The notes below the pieces were generated by a model. It did no database searches. It was not told where the DNA came from and saw only the letters and a program-made list of their open reading frames with translations. This document shows, in pieces, positions 24,731-33,101 of a stretch of DNA of 59,793 nucleotides. A program made the translations under genes and the position numbers. Source of the stretch: Frankia nepalensis (lineage in GTDB: Bacteria; Actinomycetota; Actinomycetes; Frankiales; Frankiaceae); assembly GCF_016786325.1 (NCBI RefSeq), contig NZ_JADWYU010000089.1, positions 1 to 59,793 of the forward strand, given 5' to 3'. Position 1 is the first letter of the stretch, and the number at the start of each line of letters is the position of its first letter.

Positions 24731-25483
24731 ATGACGGCACCGAACGGCGCGGCGATGGCGCGGCTCACCGCGCTACGCACGACGCCACGGCAGGAACGGG
24801 GCCGGGCGAAGCTCGCCCGGATCATCGCCGCCGCCGACCAGATCATGGCGGCCGAGGGCGCGGACGCGGTGACGACGACGCGCCTCGCGGCCGACGCGGG
24901 AGTCTCCGTCGGCACCGTCTACCGCTACCTGCCGCACCGGGGCGCCGTCATCGAGGCGCTCGCCCAGCACTATCTCGGCCTGCTCGAGGAGCAGCTCGAG
25001 TCGCTGATCGACGCCTTCGAGGCCGGCGCGTGGGGGCAGGACGATCTGGCCGGCGACGCCGTGGACGCCTTCGCCGAGTTCTACCGGACCCACCCCGGGT
25101 TCCGTGCGCTGTGGTTCGGCCGGCACCTGACGGCCGAGACCCGGGAACTCGACCGCGCCCACAAGCACACCATGGCCAGCCGGCTCGCCGTGCTCGTCGC
25201 GCACGGAACCGGCCTCGACGGCGACCAGCTGCCACGGGTCAGCCAGGTGATGCAGTTGGCGACCGACGCGGTCATCCAGGAGGCGTTCCGGGTCGACCCG
25301 GACGGCGACGAGGCGTTGCTGCGGCAGCTCAAGACCATGATCCGTGGCTATGTCGCGGCACTCGCCGCGGCGCCTCCCTCGTCGTCGGCGGCGGCGATCC
25401 GCGGGGTGCAGCCGGAGCCCGCGGGCTCGGACCCCGACGCCCGGCCCGTTCCGCGCGGCGGCCGGATGCCCGGCGAGCCTTAG
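24731..25483 (+). CDS. TetR family transcriptional regulator
   Basis: The 250-aa product has the N-terminal helix-turn-helix typical of TetR (RIIAAADQIMAAEGADAVTT, then LAADAGVSVGTVYRYLPHR, about residues 33-80). A helical ligand-binding domain and a Pro/Ser-rich tail follow. The start at 24731 is preceded by GAGGTGG at short spacing; the frame is open further upstream (24533) without a better start. It is divergent from the MFS-aldolase-kinase-oxidase operon and is the natural candidate to repress it until the substrate is present. Confidence 0.85.
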   Translation: MTAPNGAAMARLTALRTTPRQERGRAKLARIIAAADQIMAAEGADAVTTTRLAADAGVSVGTVYRYLPHRGAVIEALAQHYLGLLEEQLESLIDAFEAGAWGQDDLAGDAVDAFAEFYRTHPGFRALWFGRHLTAETRELDRAHKHTMASRLAVLVAHGTGLDGDQLPRVSQVMQLATDAVIQEAFRVDPDGDEALLRQLKTMIRGYVAALAAAPPSSSAAAIRGVQPEPAGSDPDARPVPRGGRMPGEP

Positions 25484-25507
25484 CCCTCGCCCCTCAAGGA
25501 TGGACGA

Positions 25508-26479
25508 TCATGGAAACGTCGTGGCGCGTCGGTATGCGCCCGGCGCGCTTCCGGTCGCGCGCTTGAAGGCGGCGGCGAACGCCACGTCGGACTGGTATCC
25601 CACCTGGGCGGCGATCGCGGCCAGCGTCGCGTCGTGGCCGCGGAGCAGCGTCTTCGCCCGCTGCATCCGTAGTGACTGCAGGTAGTGCATGACGGGCTCA
25701 CCGACGCGGCCAGTGAACCGGGCGGCGAAGGCGGCCCGAGACAGGCCCGCCGCGCGGGCGAGGCTGGCGACGGTCCACGGGCGGGCCAGATCATGGTGCA
25801 TGGCCGCGAGCGCCGGAGCGAGGTAGGGGTCTCGCAGACCCGTCAGCCAGCCCGGATGGGTGGTCGTGTCGCCGTGATGGCGCAGGGCGCGGGTGAGCAG
25901 GGCATCGGACAGCCGGGCCATGACGAGATCGCTGCCGGGGCCGCCGTGGAATGCCTCGGTGCGCAGCAGGTCGACGAAGGGACCAAGCCACGCGGCGGCG
26001 CCGGAGACGTGGAGGAGCCGGGGCAGGCCGCGCAGGGCGGGATGATCGAACTCGCCGATGACGAACGCGCCGCAGACGACCACGGCGTCGACCTCCGGGC
26101 CGCCGGCGCGCAGGCGGCCGTCCGGTGCGCGCATCGCGAGGTCGAAACCGGAGACCGTCGGCACCCGCGCGCCCGCGCCGGGGGAACGCAGCAGGTGCGC
26201 GTCACCGCGCGGGAGGATGACGAGATCGCCTGCGGTGAGCTGTTCGACGGTCCCGTCGGCGAGTTCGAGTTCGCACTGGCCGCGGTCGATGATGTGCACG
26301 CCGCGCAGCCCAGGCTGGTCGAAGCCGATCCGGTACGGCTCGCCGAGTTCGAGCCAGCGGTACGCGGCGCTTTCGAAACGCAGCTCGCGCAGCACCGAGC
26401 TCAGGACGTCCACGGGCACCAGCCGCTCGTCGATCTCCGGTGGGCGCGAGACGAACGATGTATTTTCCCGGACGTCCAC
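25508..26479 (-). CDS. AraC family transcriptional regulator (cupin N-terminal domain)
   Basis: The 323-aa protein begins with GTG at 26479. Residues about 15-195 are an AraC-binding cupin domain (GVHIIDRGQCELELADGTV, QLTAGDLVILPRGDAHLLR). Residues about 215-315 contain the double helix-turn-helix (WTVASLARAAGLSRAAFAAR; LRMQRAKTLLRG; IAAQVGYQSDVAFAAAFKRA). It is transcribed away from the SDR-VOC gene pair, whose first start lies 87 bp away, and most likely controls that pair. Confidence 0.9.
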   Translation of the reverse strand: MDVRENTSFVSRPPEIDERLVPVDVLSSVLRELRFESAAYRWLELGEPYRIGFDQPGLRGVHIIDRGQCELELADGTVEQLTAGDLVILPRGDAHLLRSPGAGARVPTVSGFDLAMRAPDGRLRAGGPEVDAVVVCGAFVIGEFDHPALRGLPRLLHVSGAAAWLGPFVDLLRTEAFHGGPGSDLVMARLSDALLTRALRHHGDTTTHPGWLTGLRDPYLAPALAAMHHDLARPWTVASLARAAGLSRAAFAARFTGRVGEPVMHYLQSLRMQRAKTLLRGHDATLAAIAAQVGYQSDVAFAAAFKRATGSAPGAYRRATTFP

Positions 26480-26566
26480 CCATGGATGGTCTCAGGCGCG
26501 GTCCCTACTGTCGATCTCGGGCGAGCGATCCACGCCGCCGGGACGACCCGCTCGAAGGGACTTGGC

Positions 26567-27532
26567 ATGCACGGATCTGGGATCGCGCCCAGCCGGCGGA
26601 CCGCGCTGGTGACGGGAGGAACCGGTGGCATCGGCCGTGCCGTCGCGGTGGAGTTGGCGCGGCGCGGGGATCGGGTACTGATCGTCGGCCGTGACCCCGG
26701 CCGGGGTGACGCGGTCCTGGCCGCGCTGGAGGACGCTGGTCCAGGCGGGGGGCACGCGCTGGTGAGGGCCGACCTCGCGCTGCTGCGGGAGACCGCGCGG
26801 GCGGCCGACGAGGTCACCGGCCTGACCGACCGCCTCGACGCGGTCGTCCTGTGCGCGGGTGTGCTGGCAGCCGTCGCCGAATGGACCGACGAGAACCTGG
26901 AACGCGGCCTCGCGCTGAACTACCTGAGCCGATACCTGATGGTGCGGCGCCTGCTACCGCAGCTCATCGCGGCGCCCTCCGGGCGGGTGGTGCTGGTGGC
27001 CAACGCCGGCAAGTACCGGGACACCCTCGACCTGGACGACCCGCACCTGCGACGGGGGAGAAACCGTGGGCTGCACGTCTCCGGCCGCACCCAGTTCGCC
27101 AACGACCTGTTCGCGGTGGAGCTGGCCGAACGGGTGCGGGACAGCCGGATCGAGGTCACCTGCGTCTTCCCTGGGCTGGTCGCCACCGATGTGTTCCGCA
27201 ACGCCCGCGGCCTGCCCCGCTCCGTGCGGGCTCCCGCCGTCGCGGCCCAGCGACTGATCGCCGCGGCGCCGGCGACCTCGGCGCGGACACCGGCGTTCCT
27301 GGCCCACGACCCCGCCGCCACCGGCGTCAGCGGCGCCTTCTACGGACCACGGCGCCGCCGGCGGCGCGTCCCCGGCCGGGTGTCACGGCCGGACCGCCGC
27401 GCCGCGCTGTGGTCGGTCAGCGAGGACCTGGTCCGGCCGTGGCTTCCCGACGCCCGCCCCGCGGGAGTGGCCGCCGGGCCGCCTCCCCCGGCAGACCGCC
27501 AGCCCGCGGCGGCGGAGACGAGGAACGCATGA
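26567..27532 (+). CDS. SDR-fold protein lacking the Ser-Tyr-Lys catalytic residues
   Basis: The 321-aa chain has the cofactor-binding TGGTGGIGRAVAVELARRG and a CAGVLA equivalent of the NNAG motif, as in retinol-dehydrogenase-like SDRs. The active site is not conserved. Where the catalytic Ser should be there is VLVANAGKY (Ala145-Asn146), and the YxxxK motif is replaced by Ser172...Gln176 within VSGRTQFANDLFAVELAERV. It may bind NAD(P) without oxidoreductase activity, or use other residues. The C-terminus is Arg/Pro-rich. It overlaps the following VOC gene by 4 bp (ATGA) and is divergent from the AraC gene. Confidence 0.8.
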   Translation: MHGSGIAPSRRTALVTGGTGGIGRAVAVELARRGDRVLIVGRDPGRGDAVLAALEDAGPGGGHALVRADLALLRETARAADEVTGLTDRLDAVVLCAGVLAAVAEWTDENLERGLALNYLSRYLMVRRLLPQLIAAPSGRVVLVANAGKYRDTLDLDDPHLRRGRNRGLHVSGRTQFANDLFAVELAERVRDSRIEVTCVFPGLVATDVFRNARGLPRSVRAPAVAAQRLIAAAPATSARTPAFLAHDPAATGVSGAFYGPRRRRRRVPGRVSRPDRRAALWSVSEDLVRPWLPDARPAGVAAGPPPPADRQPAAAETRNA

Positions 27533-28017
27533 GCACCACATCCGCCGGGATCATTGGGCTCGACCGGATCGCCCAGGTCAAGCTGCCCGTCAGCGACCTC
27601 GCCGGGAGCGTGGCGTGGTACTGCCGACTACTCGACCTGCGGCTGTGGGTCGAGATCGTCGAGGACGGCGTGCCGCGCGGCGCCGGGCTGATCGACCCCC
27701 AGGGCCGGTTCAACATCGCCCTGCGAGACCGCGCCGCCTGCGCCAGCCAGCCCGACCTGAACGGCTTCGACGTCGTCGCCTTCCTGCCCGGCTCCCGGTC
27801 GGTGCTGCACGACATGGTCGCCCGCTGTGCCCGGCTCGGCATCGGCCACGGCGGAATCCAGGACACCCCGGCCGGGGCGCTGCTGGACATACCCGACCCG
27901 GACGGCACCGTCCTGCGCTTCTACCACTTCACCGACCCCACCGACGGGTTCACCGGCGTCGAATTCCGCGACGGCAAGCACGTCGGCAACTACGACATTC
28001 CACGGCTGCGACGCTGA
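27529..28017 (+). CDS. VOC (glyoxalase-like) domain protein
   Basis: The 162-aa single-module protein reads IAQVKLPVSDLAGSVAWYCR at the start of the fold and ends with DIPDPDGTVLRFYHF, the usual VOC end strand. The start overlaps the SDR stop (ATGA), so the two proteins are made together. A strong hairpin behind the stop (28020-28057) closes the unit. The function is unknown; lyase, isomerase, dioxygenase and binding roles exist in the family. Confidence 0.8.
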   Translation: MSTTSAGIIGLDRIAQVKLPVSDLAGSVAWYCRLLDLRLWVEIVEDGVPRGAGLIDPQGRFNIALRDRAACASQPDLNGFDVVAFLPGSRSVLHDMVARCARLGIGHGGIQDTPAGALLDIPDPDGTVLRFYHFTDPTDGFTGVEFRDGKHVGNYDIPRLRR

Positions 28018-28019
28018 CG

Positions 28020-28057
28020 GCGCCGGCCCGGCTCCCGGCCACCCTCGGGCCCGGCGC
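28020..28057 (+). terminator. Hairpin behind the SDR-VOC unit
   Basis: GCGCCGG+CCCG (28020-28030) pairs with CGGG+CCGGCGC (28046-28057) with one bulged C, giving an 11-bp GC-only stem and a 15-base loop. It starts 2 bp after the stop codon. There is no T-run, which is usual for high-GC actinobacterial terminators. Confidence 0.5.
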
Positions 28058-28353
28058 ATCGAAACGACGGATCGGCGGCAGCGACATACCGTGGCCGCCA
28101 GCAGGGGGCTGGAGGATCGGGCCAGGAATTGGCGTTAAGGCGCGCGAGGACAGCGGCGCGTCATGGGGACCTCCTTGGGATGGCCTGCCGAGGCTTAGGC
28201 CCGTCTGGTCGTTCCTCGCTACCCCTGGTTGCCGCCAGGATTCCGGTTGGCAGTCACGTCCGTGAACGGGTCAGTGACCATGGGAGCACCGGACCGGGTC
28301 GTTCCGCGCTGGTTCGAACACTCAAGATTTACCACGGCTCTTAAACTGCAGTA
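28058..28353. other. Gene-free interval before the insertion element
   Basis: No coding frame or repeat is recognisable. The last bases (28352-28353, TA) are the duplicated target of the insertion element. Confidence 0.45.
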
Positions 28354-28376
28354 GAGGATGTCTGAGAAGGGTCAGG
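28354..28376. repeat. Left terminal inverted repeat of the IS element
   Basis: These 23 bp are the exact reverse complement of 29259-29281. With the flanking TA the match is 25 bp. Confidence 0.92.
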
Positions 28377-28423
28377 CTGGGTAGCTCGACGGATGCGTGA
28401 CGCCTCGGTTCGGGAGGCTGGTG

Positions 28424-29263
28424 ATGGTCGAGCGACGGCGGTATCCGACGGATCTGTCCGATGCCGAATGGGAGTTGATCGCTCCGCTGATTCCTGGTCC
28501 CAGGCCGGGTGGTCGGCCGCCGGCGCATGAGCGTCGGGAGATCGTGAATGCGTTGGCGTACTGGATACGGGCGGGGTGTGCGTGGCGGTTGTTGCCGCAT
28601 GACCTGCCGCCCTGGCAGACGGTGTACCACTACTGGCGGTGCTGGCGGATCGAGGGCCGTTGGGAGCAGATCCTGGCCCGGCTACGGGAACGCGACCGTG
28701 TCGGGGGCGGCCGGGACCCGACTCCGACGGCGGGTGTCCTGGACAGTCAGAGTGTGCGCGCCACCGACCGGGGTGGGCTGCACGGCTACGACGGCGGCAA
28801 GAAAGTCCCTGGTATCAAGCGTCATCTGCTTGTCGACACCGGCGGGACCGTGCTGGTGGCCTGCGTCAGCCCGGCCAACGTGGACGACCGGGCGGCGGCG
28901 ATGGTGGTGCTGTCCCGGGCCTGTGACCTCTTCATTCGGTTGCGGCAGGTGTGGGCTGATCAGGGCTACCGCGGCCATTTCCGCGACTGGGCCAACGACG
29001 CGGTCGGTATCGATGTCCAGGTTGTCGCCCGCCGTGACGGCGGATTCCGCCATACCTGGGCCAAGGTCGGGGCACCTGCGCCGGAGGTGCCGGCGTTCGC
29101 GGTGGTGCCTCGCCGGTGGGTGATCGAGCGCACGTTCGCGTGGCTGGGGAAATACCGCCGCCTGTCCAAGGACTACGAATACCTGGCCGCCACCGCCGAG
29201 AACGCCATCTACCTGGCAATGATCATGATCCTTCTACGCCGCCTCACCGGTACGCCACCCTGA
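28424..29263 (+). CDS. IS5 family transposase (DDE)
   Basis: The 279-aa protein starts at ATG 28424 behind GGGAGG and reads MVERRRYPTDLSDAEWELIA, a typical start of this family; a GTG at 28397 is in frame upstream. The DDE triad can be placed: Asp in TAGVLDSQSVRATDRG, Asp in VWADQGYRGHF and Glu in RRWVIERTFAWLGKYRRLSK, the last inside the conserved Y/R-x3-R-x6-K-like signature. It cuts and joins the element ends. Confidence 0.92.
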   Translation: MVERRRYPTDLSDAEWELIAPLIPGPRPGGRPPAHERREIVNALAYWIRAGCAWRLLPHDLPPWQTVYHYWRCWRIEGRWEQILARLRERDRVGGGRDPTPTAGVLDSQSVRATDRGGLHGYDGGKKVPGIKRHLLVDTGGTVLVACVSPANVDDRAAAMVVLSRACDLFIRLRQVWADQGYRGHFRDWANDAVGIDVQVVARRDGGFRHTWAKVGAPAPEVPAFAVVPRRWVIERTFAWLGKYRRLSKDYEYLAATAENAIYLAMIMILLRRLTGTPP

Positions 29264-29281
29264 CCCTTCTCAGACATCCTC
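29259..29281. repeat. Right terminal inverted repeat of the IS element
   Basis: Exact reverse complement of 28354-28376. It begins inside the last codons and stop of the transposase gene, as in many compact elements. Confidence 0.92.
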
Positions 29282-29451
29282 TATGGGATCCGGCTCACGG
29301 CCGTCACGCAGCGTTCGTCTGCCCAGTCGACCCGTGGTCGAGAGGGACCGGGCGCGCTGTCAACACAGGCCTGCCGGCGTCCGCGGTGCTTGCCTGCTTC
29401 CGTATGCTAGCCGCCGTCCATCGGGTGCTACGGCCAGGCATGACGGGGCGG

Positions 29452-29952
29452 CTAGATATGCGCCATCACCTGTCGGACGGGATGCCCGATCTCTGCGGCG
29501 ATGGCGGCCAGCTCGCCTTCCGTGAGCCAACTCCGGCCCGGGTTCCAGATCTCGATCTCGAAGCGGGCGAACCCGCACGGCCAGTCGTAATGGAGATCCG
29601 CGAGCGAACTCTGACGGCCGCAGCAAGGAAGGACCGCCGACAGGTCGTTGAAGCCATCCTCGTACCGGTCGTCGAGAAGAGCACGCCACCAGTCGGTGTC
29701 GACCTCGTTCTCGCAACGCGGGCAGGTGATGCGTTCCAGGTTCGCCCCGCAGTCCACCAGCGCGACGGACTCGTGCCACGTCAGGCTGACCTCGGGCTCG
29801 ATGGAGTCCGGGTTCCATGGGACCAGCGTCGTCACCAACCCGCGAGCCCGCTCGGCCTGGGATGCTTCCGGCTGCCACCAGGGGTCCGTCGGGATCACGG
29901 ACAGGACGTCGTCGCTCACGGACTCCACCAAGAGGGTGATCGGGGCTGTCAT
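29452..29952 (-). CDS. Hypothetical zinc-knuckle protein
   Basis: A 166-aa product starts at ATG 29952; the frame extends to 30000. It contains CPRCENEVDTDWW and, 35 residues on, LPCCGRQ, a four-Cys pattern that probably binds zinc. Trp-rich acidic segments follow (HYDWPCGFARFEIEIWNPGR). No signal peptide or membrane helix is seen. I do not recognise an exact family. The size, acidity and surroundings resemble the small cytoplasmic immunity-type proteins of polymorphic toxin loci, but no toxin gene is adjacent. Confidence 0.65.
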   Translation of the reverse strand: MTAPITLLVESVSDDVLSVIPTDPWWQPEASQAERARGLVTTLVPWNPDSIEPEVSLTWHESVALVDCGANLERITCPRCENEVDTDWWRALLDDRYEDGFNDLSAVLPCCGRQSSLADLHYDWPCGFARFEIEIWNPGRSWLTEGELAAIAAEIGHPVRQVMAHI

Positions 29953-30517
29953 CAAGGCCCCAGACGATAATGGCCCGCGGCTCCGAGAGTCACAGGTCAC
30001 CGTGGGAGGCAGGAGCAGGGACTAACCGTCGATCCTGCGCCTTTCAGGTATAGCCAGCGCGCGGCAGTCGGGAACAGCTTCCGTCCACCGACGTCCACGC
30101 CGTTGCCGCCAGGTCGCCACTGCCCGAGCAGCCAACGCATGGCGATGCACGGGCATCAGATCCGTAGTTTGATCTGGATCATCGGGGACGTCCACAGCGG
30201 TCCGCCGGTGCAGGTCGTCGACCTGGGCAGCTCCATCGCGGTCCACAGCCGTCCGCAAGCGTCCATCGGCTCGCCTGTCACTTTGGCTGTCAGCGTCAGC
30301 TCGGCGACCTCACGCCGCGCTGGTGACTGACGTTTGGGTGGCTTGGGGACGCCGCGGCACGAGGCGGTGGCGTCCCCCGGACTCGGCCCGACTCGAACGG
30401 GCTGCCACCCTCTCCTGGTCGTGGGTGCGGTCATCCGGAGCCTCCGCACCTTGAGCGAGGACGACCAGAGCGTAAGGCATGACAGCGGTCTGATCGACCA
30501 GGAAATCATGAGGAGAG
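29953..30517. other. Gene-free interval with scattered GTCCAC/GTCCGC-rich motifs
   Basis: No coding frame is convincing. Segments such as CGTCCACCGACGTCCACG (near 30078) and GTCCACAGC (near 30190 and 30243) recur here and in the other gaps of the 29-33 kb region. Confidence 0.4.
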
Positions 30518-30650
30518 GGCGAGCCGTCCACCGACGTCCGCCACGGTCCACGCTGTCGGCCCGCCCAGAGGTCCGATACCGTCGGTGTCCACGCTCGTCC
30601 GCCGCTGTCCACGGACTCGGGTACACCCTTGGGTACAGCGATCTCGACCG
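30518..30650. repeat. Degenerate dispersed repeat, copy A
   Basis: This stretch aligns with 32974-33101 over its whole length at a rough two-thirds identity by eye. It begins with GTCCACCG..CGT and ends with GGGTACACCCTTGGGTACA (copy B: GGCTACACGCTTGGCTACA). Both translate to Gly-Tyr-Thr-Leu-Gly-Tyr in the same frame, so they may be ends of a former repeated gene. Confidence 0.45.
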
Positions 30651-30707
30651 GTCCGTCCCAGGTGCCAAAACGCTACGGGACCGGGTGCCCATGCCTCTGG
30701 GTAATCC

Positions 30708-31235
30708 TCATCGACAGAGTGCCACGATCGTGCGCTCGAAATCCGGGAACTCCCGCGAGGCCTGCTCGATGACGGCCGCCGCTGTCTGACGCGCACCAGC
30801 CGCAAACCGCTCGGCGATCTCGATCAGTTCGGCATTCGGGCGAGACGGCCGGTCGCGCCGAAATGGATCGATGGCTTCCCATGGCCCGAGGCCATCCGCC
30901 AGCAGCCAGAGAAAGCCGGCCAGGTCGCGCGCCACGACCCCGGTCTCACCTTCCGAGCCGAGGAAGACGATGGGCTGATCTACGAGGGTCGTGACAGGGC
31001 GTGCCTGCCAGAAGGCCGCCAGTCCACCCGTCCCGTCCTGTCCGAAGGGCCGGAACCGTTCACCTGACACCTCGTGGTTTCCGGTCCAGGCTCGAAACCA
31101 GTCCGTAGTTTCCTGGGCAGGCATGAACTCTAGGTAGGGTTCGAAGTCGACGCCGTCGCCGTCCGCATAGTCAAACTCCACCTGCGCCACGGCACGGAGC
31201 GCGGCAGGCAGCGACCGATCATCTTCGTCCGTCAT
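30708..31235 (-). CDS. Hypothetical SUKH/SMI1-like protein
   Basis: The 175-aa product starts at ATG 31235; a TTG at 31244 is possible. It is acidic, cytoplasmic and contains RFRPFGQDGTGGLAAFW, then PIVFLGSEGETGVVARDLAG and FLWLLADGLGPWEAI. The pattern of a compact beta-rich core with a Gly-x-Asp-Gly-x-Gly turn followed by a LAxFLxLLADG helix resembles SUKH (SMI1/KNR4) proteins, many of which neutralise toxins. The assignment is from pattern only. No neighbour encodes an obvious toxin. Confidence 0.65.
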   Translation of the reverse strand: MTDEDDRSLPAALRAVAQVEFDYADGDGVDFEPYLEFMPAQETTDWFRAWTGNHEVSGERFRPFGQDGTGGLAAFWQARPVTTLVDQPIVFLGSEGETGVVARDLAGFLWLLADGLGPWEAIDPFRRDRPSRPNAELIEIAERFAAGARQTAAAVIEQASREFPDFERTIVALCR

Positions 31236-31837
31236 AGGCCGCAACCTACTGGCTGGCCCCTGGGCCCCGGCGGCACCTCGGCACCTGGAGCCCGTCGAGA
31301 TGGGCGGATGGCAAGACGGACGCAGGTTGACGGCACATGTGTGATCCGGAGCCGGTACCCTCGCGGCCGGTTCCGAACGTCGTCGCCGTCCGCGAGCGAG
31401 ACCACGCGGGGGATCATGAGAGCCTCAGCGCCTCGTTCACTGACGTCCGCAGACGTCCACCGACGCTGGTCACAGGCTCGCCCTTATCCGCCAAGCTCCA
31501 CCTGCGTCACCGCGATCCGTGCGCTTGGCTGCCATCGTGGCTGCCGGCGACCACAGCGCTGTTACCCCTCATGACCCGGCTCGAACGGACTGGCCCGTTC
31601 TACAACGGCCCAAGTTGGGGTCGACCCTGCGACCGGCAGCGAAGGCGACTTCGCGGACGCCTTCACAGTCCGCGCTCGACGGCCCACTGCCTCGCTGCTA
31701 CGGGTCACCTGGGCTGGGCGGCCAGCCGACGGTCGCAACAACTGTTGGTACATTCGGTTTCCACCGTCACCGATGCGGACTTGCGGGCACTTCGAGGAGG
31801 GATCTCGCTGGACGCCGATGTGTGGGCCGAGAGAATC
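31236..31837. other. Gene-free interval
   Basis: The plus-strand frame of the next gene is open through most of this stretch but gives a low-complexity Arg/Pro-rich translation with no homology pattern, so I do not include it. CTGACGTCCGCAGACGTCCA (31440-31459) belongs to the recurring GTCCRC motif family of this region. Confidence 0.4.
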
Positions 31838-32248
31838 ATGAATCTGCTCGTTGGCGTGAGATTTCTTTCGGTCGGCAGAGCGCTGGACCTTGTCATTTTC
31901 TCCTTCGCGCCGAAGGATGGACCGCCGGAGAGCGTCCGCCTTCACGTGAAGTGCCCTTGCAGGATCAGGCATCGAGAATGGTTGCTACTTGGAGCCGGAG
32001 ACCTCGCCTACTTCAATGCTGACCAGCAGACTCTTTTTGACAGGAGAGCTGCCAAGCTGAACGAGATCCTAGACTGTCACCAAGTCGAGGTTGAGGGCGT
32101 CAAGTGCGGTCCAGCAGGATCGCTGGCTCTTGACTTTGCCGACGAGTTCAAGATCGAAGCCTTCCCATATTCGTCAAAAAAGGTTGAGGCGTGGCGGGTC
32201 CTGAGGGTCGGCGGTGAGCACCTTGGCTATCCAGAGGATCTAATCTGA
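31838..32248 (+). CDS. Small DUF6188-like protein
   Basis: From ATG 31838 the product is 136 aa, starting MNLLVGVRFLSVGRALDLVI. In-frame GTG (31820) and TTG (31745) codons upstream are alternatives, so the N-terminus is uncertain. The pattern LVGxxxxxVxRALD, RLHVKCPCRI, LLLGAGDLAYF, FDRRAAKLNEI and a late VEAWRVLRVGGEHLGYPEDL fits a family of small actinobacterial proteins known only as DUF6188. Base composition is clearly lower in GC than the core genes, which suggests acquisition. Confidence 0.6.
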   Translation: MNLLVGVRFLSVGRALDLVIFSFAPKDGPPESVRLHVKCPCRIRHREWLLLGAGDLAYFNADQQTLFDRRAAKLNEILDCHQVEVEGVKCGPAGSLALDFADEFKIEAFPYSSKKVEAWRVLRVGGEHLGYPEDLI

Positions 32249-32374
32249 GCTTGATCTCAGTACAGCGACAATGTGAATCCGACGATATCTGAAGCGATTG
32301 ACCGTATGGAAGCGCCTGTGGCACGGCCCACGTCTGCGGGCTTGGCTGTACAGATGGATGTACGGTCCACGGCA

Positions 32375-32812
32375 TCAGGGTGAGTCTCCTACGGCCGCCA
32401 GAATGCAGCCCCTCGAAGTTTTCTCCAAGACTCGCACCCCTTTCTGGAGATCATTCAGCAGCGTGTCGGACAGGAGACCCAGATCAGCCGAATCGCCTTC
32501 GGCGAAAGTCAGGTAGGCCCGGATCTCAAAATTTTCGGACGCGATGGCCAGCGGGCGATTCTCAAACCGCATGTCGATGATCCATGCAGTCCTCTGCGCT
32601 TGACCGAGATGCGGATAGCCCATGACCGTCGCGAGCATGTAGTGAACAATCTGCGACGGTGGAAAATCCGGCGGGTCAAGCCCGAGTCGGACAGCCGAAC
32701 CCTCTGCGCCATCGCCGGAGGGTGCAGAAAAGCGTTTGAGGGCGTGCTTCAGTCGGCCCCGGATCTCGGCAGTAATGACGAACGGAGGAAGATCGATAAG
32801 GCCTGCCGACAC
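32375..32812 (-). CDS. Hypothetical small protein
   Basis: I choose GTG 32812 because GGGAGG lies 6 bases upstream; an ATG at 32833 overlaps that site. The 145-aa product (LIDLPPFVITAEIRGRLKHA...FAEGDSADLGLLSDTLLNDL) has no signal peptide, membrane helix or known motif. It is convergent with the DUF6188-like gene and separated from it by 126 bp. Like its neighbours it is a stand-alone small cytoplasmic protein. The function is unknown. Confidence 0.55.
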   Translation of the reverse strand: MSAGLIDLPPFVITAEIRGRLKHALKRFSAPSGDGAEGSAVRLGLDPPDFPPSQIVHYMLATVMGYPHLGQAQRTAWIIDMRFENRPLAIASENFEIRAYLTFAEGDSADLGLLSDTLLNDLQKGVRVLEKTSRGCILAAVGDSP

Positions 32813-32973
32813 GAGTGTCCTCCCAGGATCCATACCGAACCCAACGTACGCCGCCCTGGCGGACGTCTGTACAAGCGGTCGGCCACGCCAGCCCGGAGGG
32901 CGCCAATGATCAACACGCAGCCGTCGAGAGGTATCGACGGCACTGCCGACCGTTGCCTTGCAAAGTCGGTCGT
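32813..32973. other. Gene-free interval before repeat copy B
   Basis: No gene is recognisable. The gap between the genes at 32812 and 33515 (32813-33514) contains only repeat copy B (32974-33101) and unassigned DNA in 33102-33514. Confidence 0.4.
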
Positions 32974-33101
32974 CCCTGTCCACCGCCGTGTGCGCACGTC
33001 CGCAGCGATGGCCTGGCTCGGACGACGGTTCCGTCATTGTCCGGCGAGATCCGCCGGAGTCCGTCGGCTGGGCTACACGCTTGGCTACACGATGTGCCTT
33101 G
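32974..33101. repeat. Degenerate dispersed repeat, copy B
   Basis: Partner of 30518-30650. It runs from CTGTCCACCGCCGTG through GTCCGCAGCG to GGCTACACGCTTGGCTACAC. The two copies flank the genes at 30708-32812 in direct orientation, so recombination between them could have deleted or added material here. Confidence 0.45.

Larger units (their letters stand above)
28354..29281 (+). mobile_element. Intact IS5-type insertion sequence (928 bp)
   Basis: The element is bounded by 23-bp perfect inverted repeats (GAGGATGTCTGAGAAGGGTC at the left) and flanked by a TA dinucleotide on both sides (28352-28353 and 29282-29283), the expected IS5/IS427-type target duplication. It holds one full-length transposase gene with no frameshift. 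Perfect ends, target duplication and an open reading frame indicate a recent and possibly active insertion. It marks the left edge of the accessory region. Confidence 0.9.

Noticed and set aside
30386-30402. tRNA T-arm-like sequence (5-bp stem with a TTCGAGT loop on the minus strand), possible tRNA gene or attachment site
   Set aside because: No matching acceptor 5' strand, D-arm or anticodon arm is found upstream at tRNA spacing. A bare 17-base stem-loop can arise by chance in GC-rich DNA.
31337-31744. Upstream extension of the DUF6188-like gene to a 303-aa protein
   Set aside because: The extra 136 residues are Arg/Pro/Ser-rich and unlike the rest, with no ribosome binding site at the far start.
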